Positions 52,067-61,835 of a DNA stretch of 64,000 bases are shown here, one piece after another; positions within the stretch are counted from its first letter, which is position 1, and every line of letters starts with the position of its first letter. Source of the DNA: JAMZMI01 sp963848175 (GTDB lineage: Bacteria; Bacteroidota; Bacteroidia; Cytophagales; Cyclobacteriaceae); the NCBI GenBank assembly GCA_963848175.1, contig CAWKCO010000003.1, forward strand, positions 782,371-846,370, written 5' to 3'. Below the pieces are notes generated by a model that saw nothing but the letters and a program-made list of their open reading frames with translations, did not search any database and was not told the origin of the DNA. The translations under genes and the position numbers were made by a program.

Positions 52067-52251
52067 GACCAGATTTTAGGCGCGCAAAGGTAAGAGAATC
52101 TTGTGCTTAAAATGATCCGCAGGTATGGTTCATTGTGAATTATAATCATTGGAGCATTAGTCGTAGAGTGGAGGTAAGGAATTCTTTTCGGCTGAAAGTC
52201 CTCGCACTCTATCGAGCCTGATATGGGATATTGAGATCAGGTCTTTAAATT

Positions 52252-52282
52252 AAAAACGCCCCTGATGGGGCGCTTGTTTTTA
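52252..52282 (-). terminator. Rho-independent terminator of the barrel gene
   Basis: CGCCCC (52257-52262) pairs with GGGGCG (52267-52272), loop TGAT, flanked by A5 on the left and a T-run on the right. It is ~40 bp downstream of the minus-strand gene ending at 52323 and could work in both directions. Confidence 0.8.
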
Positions 52283-52322
52283 TCATATACTGAACTGAGC
52301 AATTGCCTTATCTTATGCCAAA

Positions 52323-52913
52323 TTAAAACCCGAAGGCAAGAATAATTCCTCCTGGTCTTAGAAGCTCAAATATCACTTCGCTATCTTCCGATAGAACAAC
52401 ATTGGAGTTATTTCTATAGATATTTTTCCCACCAGTTTTGAATGCATATCCAGATTCTAAATAGAAGATATTTCCGTTTCTAAAAAGCCAGTTTTTATTA
52501 ACTGTAAAGTTGACAGACCCAACTGGTAAATAATCTAGGTCAAAATCTTGGGTCATTCCATTATCATCTTCTAAAGAGATTTCAATACCTTCAACACCTG
52601 GACAGTGCGAGTATCCTATGCCGAAACCAACTCCTTTTTTTGTAAGGTCTTGGTACTTCATCCCGAAGCTATATTTGCTTCCCCATGCTCCAAGTCCAGC
52701 ACCAGCACGTAGAGCGAATTCATTATATACTGGTACGGTAAGACCTACACCTAACATGCCAGTGTAATTATCCAGTCCTGTACCGACGTTGATATAAAAC
52801 AAAGATTTGTTAACTCCCGGTTTCATGCCCGCTTGCTCATAGGTATCTCTTGCTTGAGCGAATACTGAAAGCGAAAAAAATAGTGCTAAAGCGGTGAATA
52901 ATAATGTTTTCAT
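52323..52913 (-). CDS. Outer-membrane beta-barrel protein (hypothetical)
   Basis: The 196-aa product has a signal peptide (L-F-F-S-L-S-V-F-A-Q) and alternating hydrophobic strands with a C-terminal G-F. The pattern L-F-Y-I-N-V-G-T-G-L-D-N-Y-T-G-M-L-G-V-G looks like the first strands of small 8-10-stranded barrels (PorT/OmpA-like). No binding site is seen. It has its own terminator. Function is unknown. Confidence 0.7.
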   Translation of the reverse strand: MKTLLFTALALFFSLSVFAQARDTYEQAGMKPGVNKSLFYINVGTGLDNYTGMLGVGLTVPVYNEFALRAGAGLGAWGSKYSFGMKYQDLTKKGVGFGIGYSHCPGVEGIEISLEDDNGMTQDFDLDYLPVGSVNFTVNKNWLFRNGNIFYLESGYAFKTGGKNIYRNNSNVVLSEDSEVIFELLRPGGIILAFGF

Positions 52914-53027
52914 AGTTATTTTTTTTTAACCGCAAAGATGTTTAAAAAGAGAGAAATGACAAGCGAAAAAACCGTGGCTAGCTTATTTTATTTAAAACGC
53001 TCAAGCTTACCAAAACTTAGAGTTTTG

Positions 53028-53186
53028 CTATTCGGGTGATTTGGGATGCTTTGCTTTGAAAATATACCCTAGTGACAATTGCAAATTTCTATTGTAGATA
53101 GCATTTTGTTGGTTCGATTTTGCTCCTGGCAAGTCATTGGGAGGAATCATATCCATTAAGCCGATTTGCTCATTCTGTTCTAGGTT
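53028..53186 (-). pseudogene. Fragment resembling the C-terminus of an outer-membrane barrel
   Basis: Reading from 53186 to the TAG at 53028 gives 52 codons (I-G-L-M-D-M-I-P-P-N-D-L-P and R-N-L-Q-L-S-L-G-Y-I-F-K) typical of the end of a PorT-like barrel. An in-frame stop lies immediately upstream and no start is present. It lies in the 673-bp non-coding region 52914-53586, which otherwise shows no gene. It is likely a remnant. Confidence 0.5.
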
Positions 53187-53495
53187 TTATGATATTAATG
53201 AAAATTTGTAATCCCAAGGTTAATGGCATGCCATCCGATTGATCAGATTTTGAATATGGAATTTTTGGACGCGTTCCTGTTAAAGTTGTAACAGTGTTCA
53301 TTCAGATAAGCTCGTAAATATTCCTCACTCATATAATGGTAAATACAAATCAAGTATTTGTTTGAAAACTAGATGACCGGCTGTATACCTTTTGATATTT
53401 TACCGCTTATAATAAATGTTTGGTGAACATTAAGTACGAAACGACGGGACGTAGCAAGACCGTCCTTTGTATTTCAATTATATAAATGTGATTAT

Positions 53496-53529
53496 TTTGC
53501 AGATCATTAGTATTTTTTTTATACTTTCG
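53496..53529 (+). promoter_or_regulatory. Possible Bacteroidota-type promoter before the 53587 gene
   Basis: TTTG (53496-53499) and TACTTTCG (53522-53529) are spaced by 22 bp, resembling the TTTG-N19-TAnnTTTG promoter consensus of Bacteroidota. They end ~57 bp before the ATG at 53587. One mismatch lies in the -7 box and the spacer is slightly long. Confidence 0.35.
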
Positions 53530-53586
53530 CATTCCCTAAAAAAAGTTTAGGGATAAGAAAATAAAGTTTAAAAAAAAACCGAACTA

Positions 53587-54891
53587 ATGATTAAAAAAAC
53601 AAAAATTCTTTTACTCGTAGTAGGAACTGCAATAGCAGCAATGTTCACTACAGGTTGTGATGAAGATGTAACCAGCACTCCTTTGTCTATTGACACCATG
53701 GATTCTGCAAGTGTCCGTATCTATCCTAAGGCAAACCTAGATCTCAGATCTGCTGGCAATGAAGCTGTACCAGAGGGAACAGTTGTTACAATTACGATTC
53801 CATATTCACAATATTCGACTGTGGGAACAGGTGGAGCTTCCAATAGCTCAATAGTTGTACGTGGTACTGTTAATGCAAGTGGTTTTGTGGAATTCACAGT
53901 ACCTGTAGATGACAATGGCGTACAAGCTACTGTATCGGTAAGTGGGTTCGAATTTCTACAGGTTCAAGCTGATGGAAGTACCAAAAACTCTTGGTATAAT
54001 TTCGCTCCGGCATCTTATGCTTTAAAATTGGGTGGTAATAACATTTACAACATAGTTGTCACTACCACTACTGCTATAGATGAGTCGACAACATTGTTGC
54101 CAGCGACACTAGTAGGTAATGTAACAGCAGAGTTGAATTTGCAAACCGCAGGTAATGAAGCTGCTCCGGCTGGAACAGTCGTTGTGATTGCTAAAACTGA
54201 TGGAAACGAATCATTCGAAACGGAAACGACTTTAGATGCTAATGGTCAGTTTTCTGTGGAAGTAATGGTCAATAAAGATGGTACAGACGAATTTGAGGTA
54301 ACTATCAGATCATTTGTCACTACGCAAACACAATCTGCAGGCACTACTCCAGCAACAAAAAGTGTTGAATTTGCATCTGAGACAGTTGATTACGGTAGTA
54401 TCGCTCCTGGTCAAACAAAAATCATTAACACTACCTTGGACGCTCCTACAGTTATTGATGGTGATGAGGCAGTTGAGCTAGTGACTATTAGTGGTATTAT
54501 ATATTCTGAAACAAATGAAGATCAAGCCGTTGCTAGTAGGGAAACATTGAACAGTAAAACTTTCACTTTCTTCACTCTGGAAGATGAAGGAGTTGCATGG
54601 TCTAAACAAGTAACTACATCTGCTTCTGGTAAATATACAGTTGATGTACCTGTAGATCAGCCAATCTACCTTTCATGTGTATTTCAAATGGACAGAACGC
54701 TTGACACAGGTGAAGTTGATGAGGCGCTTGACCCAATTTATGAAACTACTAATTGGAGATTAGAAGTGGATATGGATGATGAGTTTACTGTTACAGGGGC
54801 GGTTACCTTCGCTCAAGGTGGTAAGGATGTTGGCAGTAAAACTGGTGCTGATAAGTTTGCAGCTTACTGGACTGAAGTAGTTCAACCATAA
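53587..54891 (+). CDS. Hypothetical lipoprotein with duplicated Ig/carboxypeptidase-regulatory-like modules
   Basis: The 434-aa product has a lipoprotein signal (M-F-T-T-G-C-D-E-D). Two similar modules begin with L-D-L-R-S-A-G-N-E-A-V-P-E-G-T-V-V (residue ~51) and L-N-L-Q-T-A-G-N-E-A-A-P-A-G-T-V-V (~183), each ~120 residues of beta-rich sequence. A third beta module follows at ~300. No catalytic site is visible. The gene is followed by a barrel gene, which suggests a lipoprotein-barrel pair in the outer membrane. Confidence 0.75.
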   Translation: MIKKTKILLLVVGTAIAAMFTTGCDEDVTSTPLSIDTMDSASVRIYPKANLDLRSAGNEAVPEGTVVTITIPYSQYSTVGTGGASNSSIVVRGTVNASGFVEFTVPVDDNGVQATVSVSGFEFLQVQADGSTKNSWYNFAPASYALKLGGNNIYNIVVTTTTAIDESTTLLPATLVGNVTAELNLQTAGNEAAPAGTVVVIAKTDGNESFETETTLDANGQFSVEVMVNKDGTDEFEVTIRSFVTTQTQSAGTTPATKSVEFASETVDYGSIAPGQTKIINTTLDAPTVIDGDEAVELVTISGIIYSETNEDQAVASRETLNSKTFTFFTLEDEGVAWSKQVTTSASGKYTVDVPVDQPIYLSCVFQMDRTLDTGEVDEALDPIYETTNWRLEVDMDDEFTVTGAVTFAQGGKDVGSKTGADKFAAYWTEVVQP

Positions 54892-54904
54892 TTATCAGAA
54901 AAGT

Positions 54905-54924
54905 TGTGAATAATATTATTCACA
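54905..54924. repeat. Perfect 20-bp palindrome between the lipoprotein and barrel genes
   Basis: TGTGAATAATATTATTCACA is self-complementary. It lies 14 bp after the lipoprotein stop. It could be a regulator operator or a hairpin that tunes expression of the downstream gene. No match to a named site is claimed. Confidence 0.6.
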
Positions 54925-54961
54925 GAAATAAAATAACTGACTAATTAAAAAAGAACATCAA

Positions 54962-55819
54962 ATGAAAAATAAAATAATATATCTGATGGCCGGAGTACTT
55001 CTCTCCGGCTTTACAGCCCTTGCTCAGGATATTACTACTGAGGACGCGGTAGTAGATACTGATGCACTAAAGCCAAAAGCTGGTGATTTTGGAATAGGAA
55101 TAAGTGCTATGCCTTACCTTGACTATCTAGGTAACTTTTTTGGCAAGCAGAATGATAATGATCTCAACTTAGGAGGTAATACTTTATATGGTAAGTATTT
55201 CTTGTCGGATGTCTCTGCTATTAGAGTAGCGGTTTATATCAATAATTCTACTAGTAACAACAAGTTTTACTCTGAAGATGATGCAGCACTAGCGGCCGAT
55301 CCAACGAGTACTGCACAGGTCATTGATACTAGAAAGCGGAAGAATACTAACATGAGTTTGAATATCGGCTATGAAATGAGGGAGGACTATAATAGGTTCA
55401 CATTTCTCTATGGAGCTTTTGTAGGATATGACTTTAATAGATTCCAAACGGATTATACATATGGCAACCCTATATCTGCCCTTAATCCCAGTCCTTCCAG
55501 TAATAATGGTGGTGATGCAGGTGGCTTAGGCAGACGCTTGTCTATAGATGGCGGTAGTAATCAGAGTGTTTATGCTGGACTATTTGCAGGGGTCGAGTAT
55601 TTTGTCGCAAAGAGATTTGCTGTAGGAGCTGATTTTTCTTTGGCCTATAGATACTCGTGGGATTCGCAGGAGGATACTGCTTATGAAGCATGGGATGGTA
55701 CTCAAGTTTATGAGTTTGACAGACCATCTAGTCCTGGGAATACCAGCAGTAGCTTGAGCACTCGTCAGTACAGTAGCCCAACCGCTGCGGGCGAAATTTA
55801 TGTGCATTTCTATTTTTAA
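54962..55819 (+). CDS. Outer-membrane beta-barrel protein (285 aa)
   Basis: The signal peptide ends at L-L-S-G-F-T-A-L-A-Q. The rest has barrel-type strands (F-G-I-G-I-S-A-M-P-Y, F-T-F-L-Y-G-A-F-V-G-Y) with Gly-rich and Asn-rich loops and ends in Y-V-H-F-Y-F, an aromatic C-terminus typical for outer-membrane insertion. It follows the lipoprotein gene by ~70 bp and precedes a terminator. Function is unknown. Confidence 0.78.
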   Translation: MKNKIIYLMAGVLLSGFTALAQDITTEDAVVDTDALKPKAGDFGIGISAMPYLDYLGNFFGKQNDNDLNLGGNTLYGKYFLSDVSAIRVAVYINNSTSNNKFYSEDDAALAADPTSTAQVIDTRKRKNTNMSLNIGYEMREDYNRFTFLYGAFVGYDFNRFQTDYTYGNPISALNPSPSSNNGGDAGGLGRRLSIDGGSNQSVYAGLFAGVEYFVAKRFAVGADFSLAYRYSWDSQEDTAYEAWDGTQVYEFDRPSSPGNTSSSLSTRQYSSPTAAGEIYVHFYF

Positions 55820-55888
55820 AAAAAAAGTTAATTGACTTTCTGTAACCGGTTATATGGTTGCAGCATATCAGTTCAAATAATAAATTGG

Positions 55889-55923
55889 ATAACACTGGGC
55901 TACTGACTCAGTGTTATTTTTTT
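55889..55923 (+). terminator. Rho-independent terminator after the barrel gene
   Basis: ATAACACTG (55889-55897) pairs with CAGTGTTAT (55909-55917) and is followed by a T7 run (55917-55923). It ends the lipoprotein-barrel unit. The rest of the gap to 56340 shows only the fragment at 56251-56310. Confidence 0.82.
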
Positions 55924-56250
55924 GTCCAATGACTGGATTACCCAATTTTTTATAGATTCATGTGCGGTCCTGGTATTTTACTTGATCTTTTTAACTTTTC
56001 TATTACATCGTCAATGGCATGCACCTAATCATAATCCTAATGTTATAAGTGGTTGCCGTGAAGGGATTAAGAATAGTATGGAAGTGGGTATGTGAAAAGG
56101 CCTTGCGGAAATGATTATTTTAAAACTTTGTTGAATGGCGAATCCTCATAGATTTTACTCTAGAGATTTTTTTTTGGTGATTTTCAATAGAGTTTAGAAA
56201 CAATGGCCAATTTTGATTGGTGATGGAATTTTAATACATCCTAATTTGCT

Positions 56251-56310
56251 TTAGATTAAATCAGTGGGAGGAATGATATCAATTAAGTTGGTTTTATAAA
56301 GGCTATGATT
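56251..56310 (-). pseudogene. Short fragment similar to the remnant at 53028
   Basis: Minus-strand codons read Y-K-T-N-L-I-D-I-I-P-P-T-D-L-I before TAA at 56251. The I-D-I-I-P-P-T-D-L part resembles M-D-M-I-P-P-N-D-L of the remnant at 53028. It is downstream of the intact barrel gene at 56340. Only ~19 codons are legible, so this is tentative. Confidence 0.35.
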
Positions 56311-56339
56311 TTATACTAAAAAAGTAGTACGATTTAGCG

Positions 56340-57023
56340 TTAGTACCCGAAATTATAACCAACAGCGATTCTTGCCTGACGATTGAATAAGCCTTGTTGC
56401 TGACCAGATTTGAAGTTAGAAGTGCTAGAATTGGAAGTGCGATCTACAAGTCCAATGGAATAAGCTATCTCAATGAGGAAATCCTTATGGATCAACTCCA
56501 AGCCAAAATTCACGGCAAAATCAAATCTTTTGATCGCCCTTTTTCCAATATGTTTATTGATATTGTCATCATCCACTGTATTGGCTATGCTAAATCTGCC
56601 ATTGTCGTTGTTGCCTGGGAATTGCGATTCGGTATATTTCCACCAACCAACGATGGGTGTGGATAGAGATGGTCCTGCCTTCAAGTTGAACTGGACTTTA
56701 TTGATTGCATTTGTATAGACCAAAAAGAATGGAATCTCCGCATAAGCGATGCGCTCTGTAAGCTTTTGATCCGAACTACTTCCTGTTCCGCTTAGGTGTG
56801 TTCCTTTCACACTTACCAGTATTTCTGGTCTTAGAAATATTTCTCTGGTCTGTTCAATTGTGAAAAAATAGCCTAATGACGGCAATAATATTGGTTTGGA
56901 ATTGAGGTCATTGTCATAACCCTTGATAGACGAAAGTGCTAAGCCAAGTTTGGGGCCATGTTGAGCGATGTTCTCATGAGCGAGCACCAAAGTCAAAAGC
57001 AAGGCCAGTAATGTGATTTTCAT
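56340..57023 (-). CDS. PorT-like outer-membrane beta-barrel protein
   Basis: I choose ATG 57023, which gives a signal peptide (L-L-T-L-V-L-A-H-E-N-I-A-Q); the upstream 13 codons lack a signal-like context. The 227-aa product has the beta-barrel pattern G-P-K-L-G-L-A-L-S-S-I-K-G, F-L-R-P-E-I-L-V-S-V-K-G, I-P-F-F-L-V-Y-T and a C-terminal R-I-A-V-G-Y-N-F-G-Y. It resembles the PorT/outer-membrane-protein beta-barrel group. Function is not predictable. Confidence 0.75.
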   Translation of the reverse strand: MKITLLALLLTLVLAHENIAQHGPKLGLALSSIKGYDNDLNSKPILLPSLGYFFTIEQTREIFLRPEILVSVKGTHLSGTGSSSDQKLTERIAYAEIPFFLVYTNAINKVQFNLKAGPSLSTPIVGWWKYTESQFPGNNDNGRFSIANTVDDDNINKHIGKRAIKRFDFAVNFGLELIHKDFLIEIAYSIGLVDRTSNSSTSNFKSGQQQGLFNRQARIAVGYNFGY

Positions 57024-57062
57024 TTTGCTAGCGGACGGAGAGTGATTTTTATCAAAGTGCAA

Positions 57063-57629
57063 TAATAGGAAATGCAGCTTACTTGCTCAGTACAGATACA
57101 GAAATAGAATGGAATTATATAAAGTCCATTTGATAATTACACAAACATTGGCTGTTTGCTGCTTATTATCAGATAGTTATAAAAATTTCTCGTGTAAAAG
57201 GCTCATAGCCTCTATGTAATAAGCCTGTATTACTCGCATAAGAGTGGATAATTTCGTACGACCGAGCTGAGATCTCTTCAAATCGCCTATATGTAGGATC
57301 AATTTGACATATGAAAAGTACCTGCTAGACCCACCATCAATCTAACTATGCCTACTTGCTGAAAAAGTACTAAAAAATGGGGGACGCAGATTTTGAAATG
57401 CTTACTAATGGAATCTGCCGATAAATCCACACTTATCATCTGCGCATACACAACTATTTTATGGTGATAGAGGGAGTGATAATCAGCAGCCTATTTCCTG
57501 TAGCCAAGTGGTTAAGTCTGTGGAGGGAGCACCGAAATATTTTTTCATACTCACGGTAGGGTTTTATTTCGTTGGCACGTCTAATAGACATACCACCAAG
57601 AATTAGAACATCTAAAAAAAAGTTGAGTT
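57063..57629. other. 567-bp region without a supported gene
   Basis: No frame with a start and coding character is seen. The stretch 57497-57513 (GTAGCCAAGTGGTTAAG) resembles a tRNA D-arm, but no acceptor, anticodon or T-arm follows. The last bases before 57630 include an A-rich sequence and a GTTGAG that may serve the next gene. Confidence 0.4.
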
Positions 57630-57857
57630 ATGAAAAACATATTAGCAAATACCCATGAAACAAATGAAGTTCATGTTTATGCCATTGAAGGTCTGAGACT
57701 TATCCGCAAAAGCATGAAGACTGGAGCTGCTTTGCCATGTGTTATGATAATCAAAGACGACTGCTGCGATCAGATGATGAGCAAAATGGAGAAACGTGTA
57801 AGAAAGATAGTAGGAAGAGGCATTGCACCAAAGTTGTACTTGGCTCAAGTAGCTTGA
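57630..57857 (+). CDS. Hypothetical small protein (75 aa)
   Basis: ATG 57630 is preceded by an A-rich stretch. The product contains one cysteine pair (D-D-C-C-D) and a basic C-terminal half (K-M-E-K-R-V-R-K-I-V-G-R-G). It could be a small regulatory or nucleic-acid-interacting protein. No family is recognised and no paralogue is in the window. Coding status rests on length and composition only. Confidence 0.4.
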   Translation: MKNILANTHETNEVHVYAIEGLRLIRKSMKTGAALPCVMIIKDDCCDQMMSKMEKRVRKIVGRGIAPKLYLAQVA

Positions 57858-58200
57858 TTGGAGCGATTGAACACAAAAGGCATGGGTGAATGCTCACTAT
57901 AGCCCTAAAATTTTGACCCCCGAGTTATTGCTGGTTTGGCTTTACAGAATTGCTTTTACTGCTGCAACGTAAAGCACCAAGCACGTCAATAAGGAGTTTA
58001 GCCTTGTTGACGTTTTGCTTTTATAAGGAAGTAAATTCCCAGATCCGCTTGAAAAAATATGCCCTTCTACACCCAACGCTCATCCTCATATTTCTATCCT
58101 CTGGGATTAAAATTTGAGGTCAAAAAAACAGATTTCCCTCTACCCAGTTGTACCTCTTTCGTATAAGTGAACATTTTCAAAGCACGATAACGAGCGTTCA
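57858..58200. other. 343-bp region without a supported gene
   Basis: No ORF with coding character and no clear hairpin followed by T-run is seen. It separates the small ORF from the CrtA-like gene. Confidence 0.4.
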
Positions 58201-58912
58201 ATGGTTTTAGAAACGGGGGACGATTACTACTATCACCTTCTTTAAATACGACACAGCATCAACGAAATGGTGGGCTTTCAAAATGATGAATGAAGCACAC
58301 GATTATCTAAAGAATGCCAGAGGTTTGAGGTTCTATCGAATGATGGGCAGTGGACAAAAGGGTTTTAGTCCTTGGTCAAATTTGTCAGTATATGCACTGC
58401 TGATGGTCTGGGATAGTGAAGATCAAGCCGAGCAGTTCGTGCGTTCTTCTGAGCTTTTTCGGTTGTTCAGGAGCAACACGTCCTCATGCTACACACTGTA
58501 TTTATCAGCTATACGATCCAGAGGCTCATGGTCTGGTGAGCATCCATTTGTTGCTTCAGAAAACGAGTTGCCGAGTGGCGGCAAGATAGTGGTGCTCACA
58601 CGAGCTACTATCAAGTGGAGCAAGTTGATCAAATTTTGGAGATACGTGCCTACGGCGCAATCGGGGTTGGAGGACAACCCTGAGTTAATTTTCACCATAG
58701 GAATAGGAGAGGTTCCTCTTGTGCAAATGTGCACTCTGAGCATTTGGAAAAGTAAAGAGGGGCTGGAGGCATTTGCTTATAACCAGAGAGGACATCAAGG
58801 TGCTATTGCTAGAACTAAGACTCTTGATTGGTACAAAGAGGAGTTATTTGCGCGTTTTGTGGCTTTGAAGTCAGAAGGCCAATGGGAAGGGAAAGATTTG
58901 CTGGATCAGTAG
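58201..58912 (+). CDS. Spheroidene monooxygenase (CrtA)-like protein; N-terminal frame broken at a G5 run
   Basis: The core from ATG 58283 matches CrtA: G-L-R-F-Y-R-M-M-G-S-G, S-V-Y-A-L-L-M-V-W-D and R-A-T-I-K-W-S-K. The family N-terminus (T-I-T-F-F-K-Y-D-T-A-S-T-K-W-W-A-F) is present upstream in the same frame but without a start. Using ATG 58201 and removing one G of the G5 run (58215-58219) gives a plausible full start (M-V-L-E-T-G-T-I-T-T). A start at an ATT is the alternative. CrtA hydroxylates or oxidises carotenoid ends; the actual substrate here is unknown, and no carotenoid cluster is adjacent. Confidence 0.78.
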
Positions 58913-59218
58913 ACTATCAGTTTTAGAGTGACCTTACTGCACCATTTAGGATTACTTTGATAGAACATTCTTCCAAGTGTCTGATAGGCAGTAAGAAGCA
59001 CACCATTTGGTGTAATGTCTAGAAAAATAATGTTTGAGGATTTTGGACAATGCTTCAAACCATTTAACTAGAATTTCGTTTTCCATGACATCTGAGGATG
59101 ATTTTCACCATCATCCGAGATAAAATCACCATTTTATTTGAGAGGCATTCATTTCGATGAAAAATCTTTGTCACCAACCTGATGATAAACGATTATTCAA
59201 CATTTTAGAAATGAAATA
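58913..59218. other. 306-bp region upstream of the GH13 gene
   Basis: The only structure is a short hairpin GGATGA/TCATCC near 59094-59118. No ORF is supported. Promoter elements for the GH13 gene are probably here, but I cannot place them with confidence. Confidence 0.35.
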
Positions 59219-61010
59219 ATGGGAGATACCCTAGAAGTAATGCCCGGCATGGGGGCAATAGTCGGCGAAGAGTCAGTGACTTTTCGTGTCTGGGCACCAA
59301 ATGCGAATAAAATTTTTGTTGCAGGAGATTTTAATGACTGGAACAAGGAGAAAGATGCCTTAGAATCAGAAGAAAACGGCTATTGGTCAGGGGTACTGCC
59401 TATTGCCAAGGCGGGAGATGAATACAAATACGTCATCCACAATGGAGATCAACGTGTTTGAACGAAATGATCCTTATGCACTCGAAATGACCAATAGCAA
59501 TGGTAATTCCATTGTGACCAATATGAAGTTCGAGTGGGAAGATGAAGGCTTTACCATTCCAGATTGGAATTCCCTTGTTATTTACGAACTTCATGTAGGC
59601 ACTTTTCATCGACCCGATCCCGATCAGGTTGGTACCTTCGATGATGTCATAGCCAAACTTCCTTACCTCCAATCTTTGGGGATCAATGCTATAGAGCTAT
59701 TACCTGTTGCAGAATTTGCTGGAGGGATTTCTTGGGGTTATAACCCTGCCTGTCCTTTTGCCATAGAGCGTGATTATGGCGGGCCAGAGGCTTTGGCGCG
59801 TTTCGTCAATGAAGCACACAAAGCTGGTATAGCTGTCATTATGGATGTCGTTTACAATCATTTTGGGCCATCAGATAATGATATGTGGTGTTTTGATGGA
59901 TGGAGCGAAGATGGAAAAGGGGGTATCTATTTCTATAATGACGAGAGATCAACCACTCCGTGGGGCGAAAATCGTCCAGATTATGGGCGAGAGCAAGTGC
60001 GCAACTACATAAGAGACAATGCCATGATGTGGCTGGAGCGCTACCATTGCGATGGATTACGTATGGATGCCACTGCTTTTATTCGCTTTAGAAATGGGGA
60101 AGTCTCTGATCCTGTGATCGAGGAGGGCAACCAGATTATGAGAGATCGATCAATAGTGAAATCCACGAAAAATATCCAAATGTAATTACCATCGCTGAAG
60201 ATCTCAAAGGGCAAGAGTTTATCACAGAACTGGTTGAAAACGGTGGAGTAGGCTATTCGTCTCAATGGGATTTGAACTTTGTGTTTCCCGTACGCGAGGT
60301 GTTAAAGACTGTGAATGATGAAGATAGAGACTTGCAAAAGGTGGTAGATGCGCTCCTTGAAAAAGTATAATAATAACGCCTTTAGTAGGGTCGTATATAC
60401 TGAGTCTCACGACGAGGTAGCCAATGGCAAATCCCGTGTGCCAGAGGAGATCAGCCCGGGAGCAGCAGACAGTGAGTATGCCAAGAAGCGTGCAGTATTA
60501 GGAATGGTACTAACCATGACGGCTCCAGGAATTCCAATGATATTTCAAGGACAGGAGTTTATAGAAGATGAATATTTCAAAGATGATGCTGCCTTGGATT
60601 GGAATCGATACGAATCAATGCAAGGGATTACGAAGTTATTCAAAGACTTAGCCGATCTGCGATCACGATTTGATTCGCCTGCGCCCGGTCTCAAAGGACA
60701 GTTTATCCGAATTATTCATTGCAATCAAGAATCGAAAGTATTGGCGTATTTACGCTCGCATGCCGAGGATATGACTGAAGCGACATTGGTGGTGCTGAAT
60801 TTCAGCATTCAGCAGTATGATCGCTATACGCTTGGTCTGCCTATGAATCAAGGAATGGAACTCCATTTCAATAGCATGTGGAGTGGTTACGACAATGATT
60901 TTTCTCAAACGGATGTCTCCAACTTAGAAGTATATGAGGAGGCTTTTGATGATTTTCCAAATCGAGCGGTGTTTGATTTGCCAGGTTATGGAGCATTGAT
61001 TTTTTCATAA
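59219..61010 (+). CDS. GH13 alpha-glucan enzyme (CBM48 + branching-enzyme-like or trehalohydrolase-like), three frame breaks
   Basis: Three frames together encode a full-length ~597-aa protein. The CBM48 domain is F-R-V-W-A-P-N-A-N-K-I ... D-F-N-D-W. The catalytic barrel has E-L-H-V-G-T-F, D-V-V-Y-N-H-F-G-P, D-G-L-R-M-D-A-T (nucleophile D), I-A-E-D-L (acid/base E) and E-S-H-D-E-V (third acid). Breaks are at ~59457 (TTT, one T extra), ~60144-60151 (frame change, two bases extra or one missing) and 60360-60364 (A5, one A extra). All catalytic residues are kept, which favours sequencing error or very recent loss. It may be a 1,4-alpha-glucan branching enzyme or malto-oligosyltrehalose trehalohydrolase; I cannot separate these. 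Confidence 0.8.
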
Positions 61011-61149
61011 GAAATGCGGTGATCGCCTCTTAAGTGATCGCTAGGTAACTGTCAGTTACTTGTTATCAGTGATTGGCCTAAAGACGCTTTCTTGAAGTCG
61101 ATGACATGAGAAGCGCACTTAATTTTTTTTGAACTTAAACTTTAAACCA

Positions 61150-61659
61150 ATGGAGAGTAATAATCTAACAGGAAAAGAGGCCACTGCCAAACTGAAGAGC
61201 ATCGCAGAGGAAGTGGATATAGCAATGATGTGTACACACAGCATGATTGGCCATATAGATAGCCGACCGATGAGCACGGCAGGAGTAGATGAGGATGGTG
61301 CATTGTGGTTTTTTACAGATGACGATTCAGAAAAATTAAAACAGATACAAAGCGAAAAAGGCCTTTGTCTTTGCTACAGTCAGCCTTCTAAAAACACCTA
61401 TATGACGGTTGCAGGGCATGCTGATCAGGTGGATGATGAGAACAAGAAAAAAGAATTGTGGAGTGATATTATGAAGGCGTGGTACCCTAAGGGATTAGAT
61501 GATCCACAGCTCACACTTATAAAAGTAACTCCTCATCAGGCAGAGTACTGGGACGACTCTAACAGCAAAATGGTGGTGTTTTTCAAAATAGCAAAAGCAA
61601 TCTTGTCGGGAGATACCTACGGAGACGATAAGGGAAACCATGGGGAGTTGAAATTTTAG
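61150..61659 (+). CDS. General stress protein 26-like (pyridoxamine 5'-phosphate oxidase-fold) protein
   Basis: I choose ATG 61150 (M-E-S-N-N-L) over the upstream start at 61129. The 169-aa product has the split-barrel pattern A-M-M-C-T-H, S-R-P-M-S-T-A-G-V-D-E-D-G-A-L-W-F-F-T and L-T-L-I-K-V-T-P-H-Q-A-E-Y-W. It lies within a stress-related group and follows the GH13 gene by ~140 bp. A flavin-binding role is inferred from the fold. Confidence 0.82.
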   Translation: MESNNLTGKEATAKLKSIAEEVDIAMMCTHSMIGHIDSRPMSTAGVDEDGALWFFTDDDSEKLKQIQSEKGLCLCYSQPSKNTYMTVAGHADQVDDENKKKELWSDIMKAWYPKGLDDPQLTLIKVTPHQAEYWDDSNSKMVVFFKIAKAILSGDTYGDDKGNHGELKF

Positions 61660-61835
61660 TCTCTTAGAATACGGAAAGAAGGGTCGGCAAGCTCTTCTTT
61701 TTTTGTTTGTAATGTACAATGATAAACTTCATCGGTTGGAAATTCCATTCCAGAAGATGCTCAGTCCAGCCATATAGAGGATCAGACAGGTGCATTCAAC
61801 TATTAATTTTTGAGCTACAATAAAGACTTGTTTTC

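Noticed and set aside
57497..57513. tRNA-like D-arm sequence GTAGCCAAGTGGTTAAG
   Set aside because: No acceptor stem, anticodon loop or T-arm can be assembled around it, so no tRNA gene is called.
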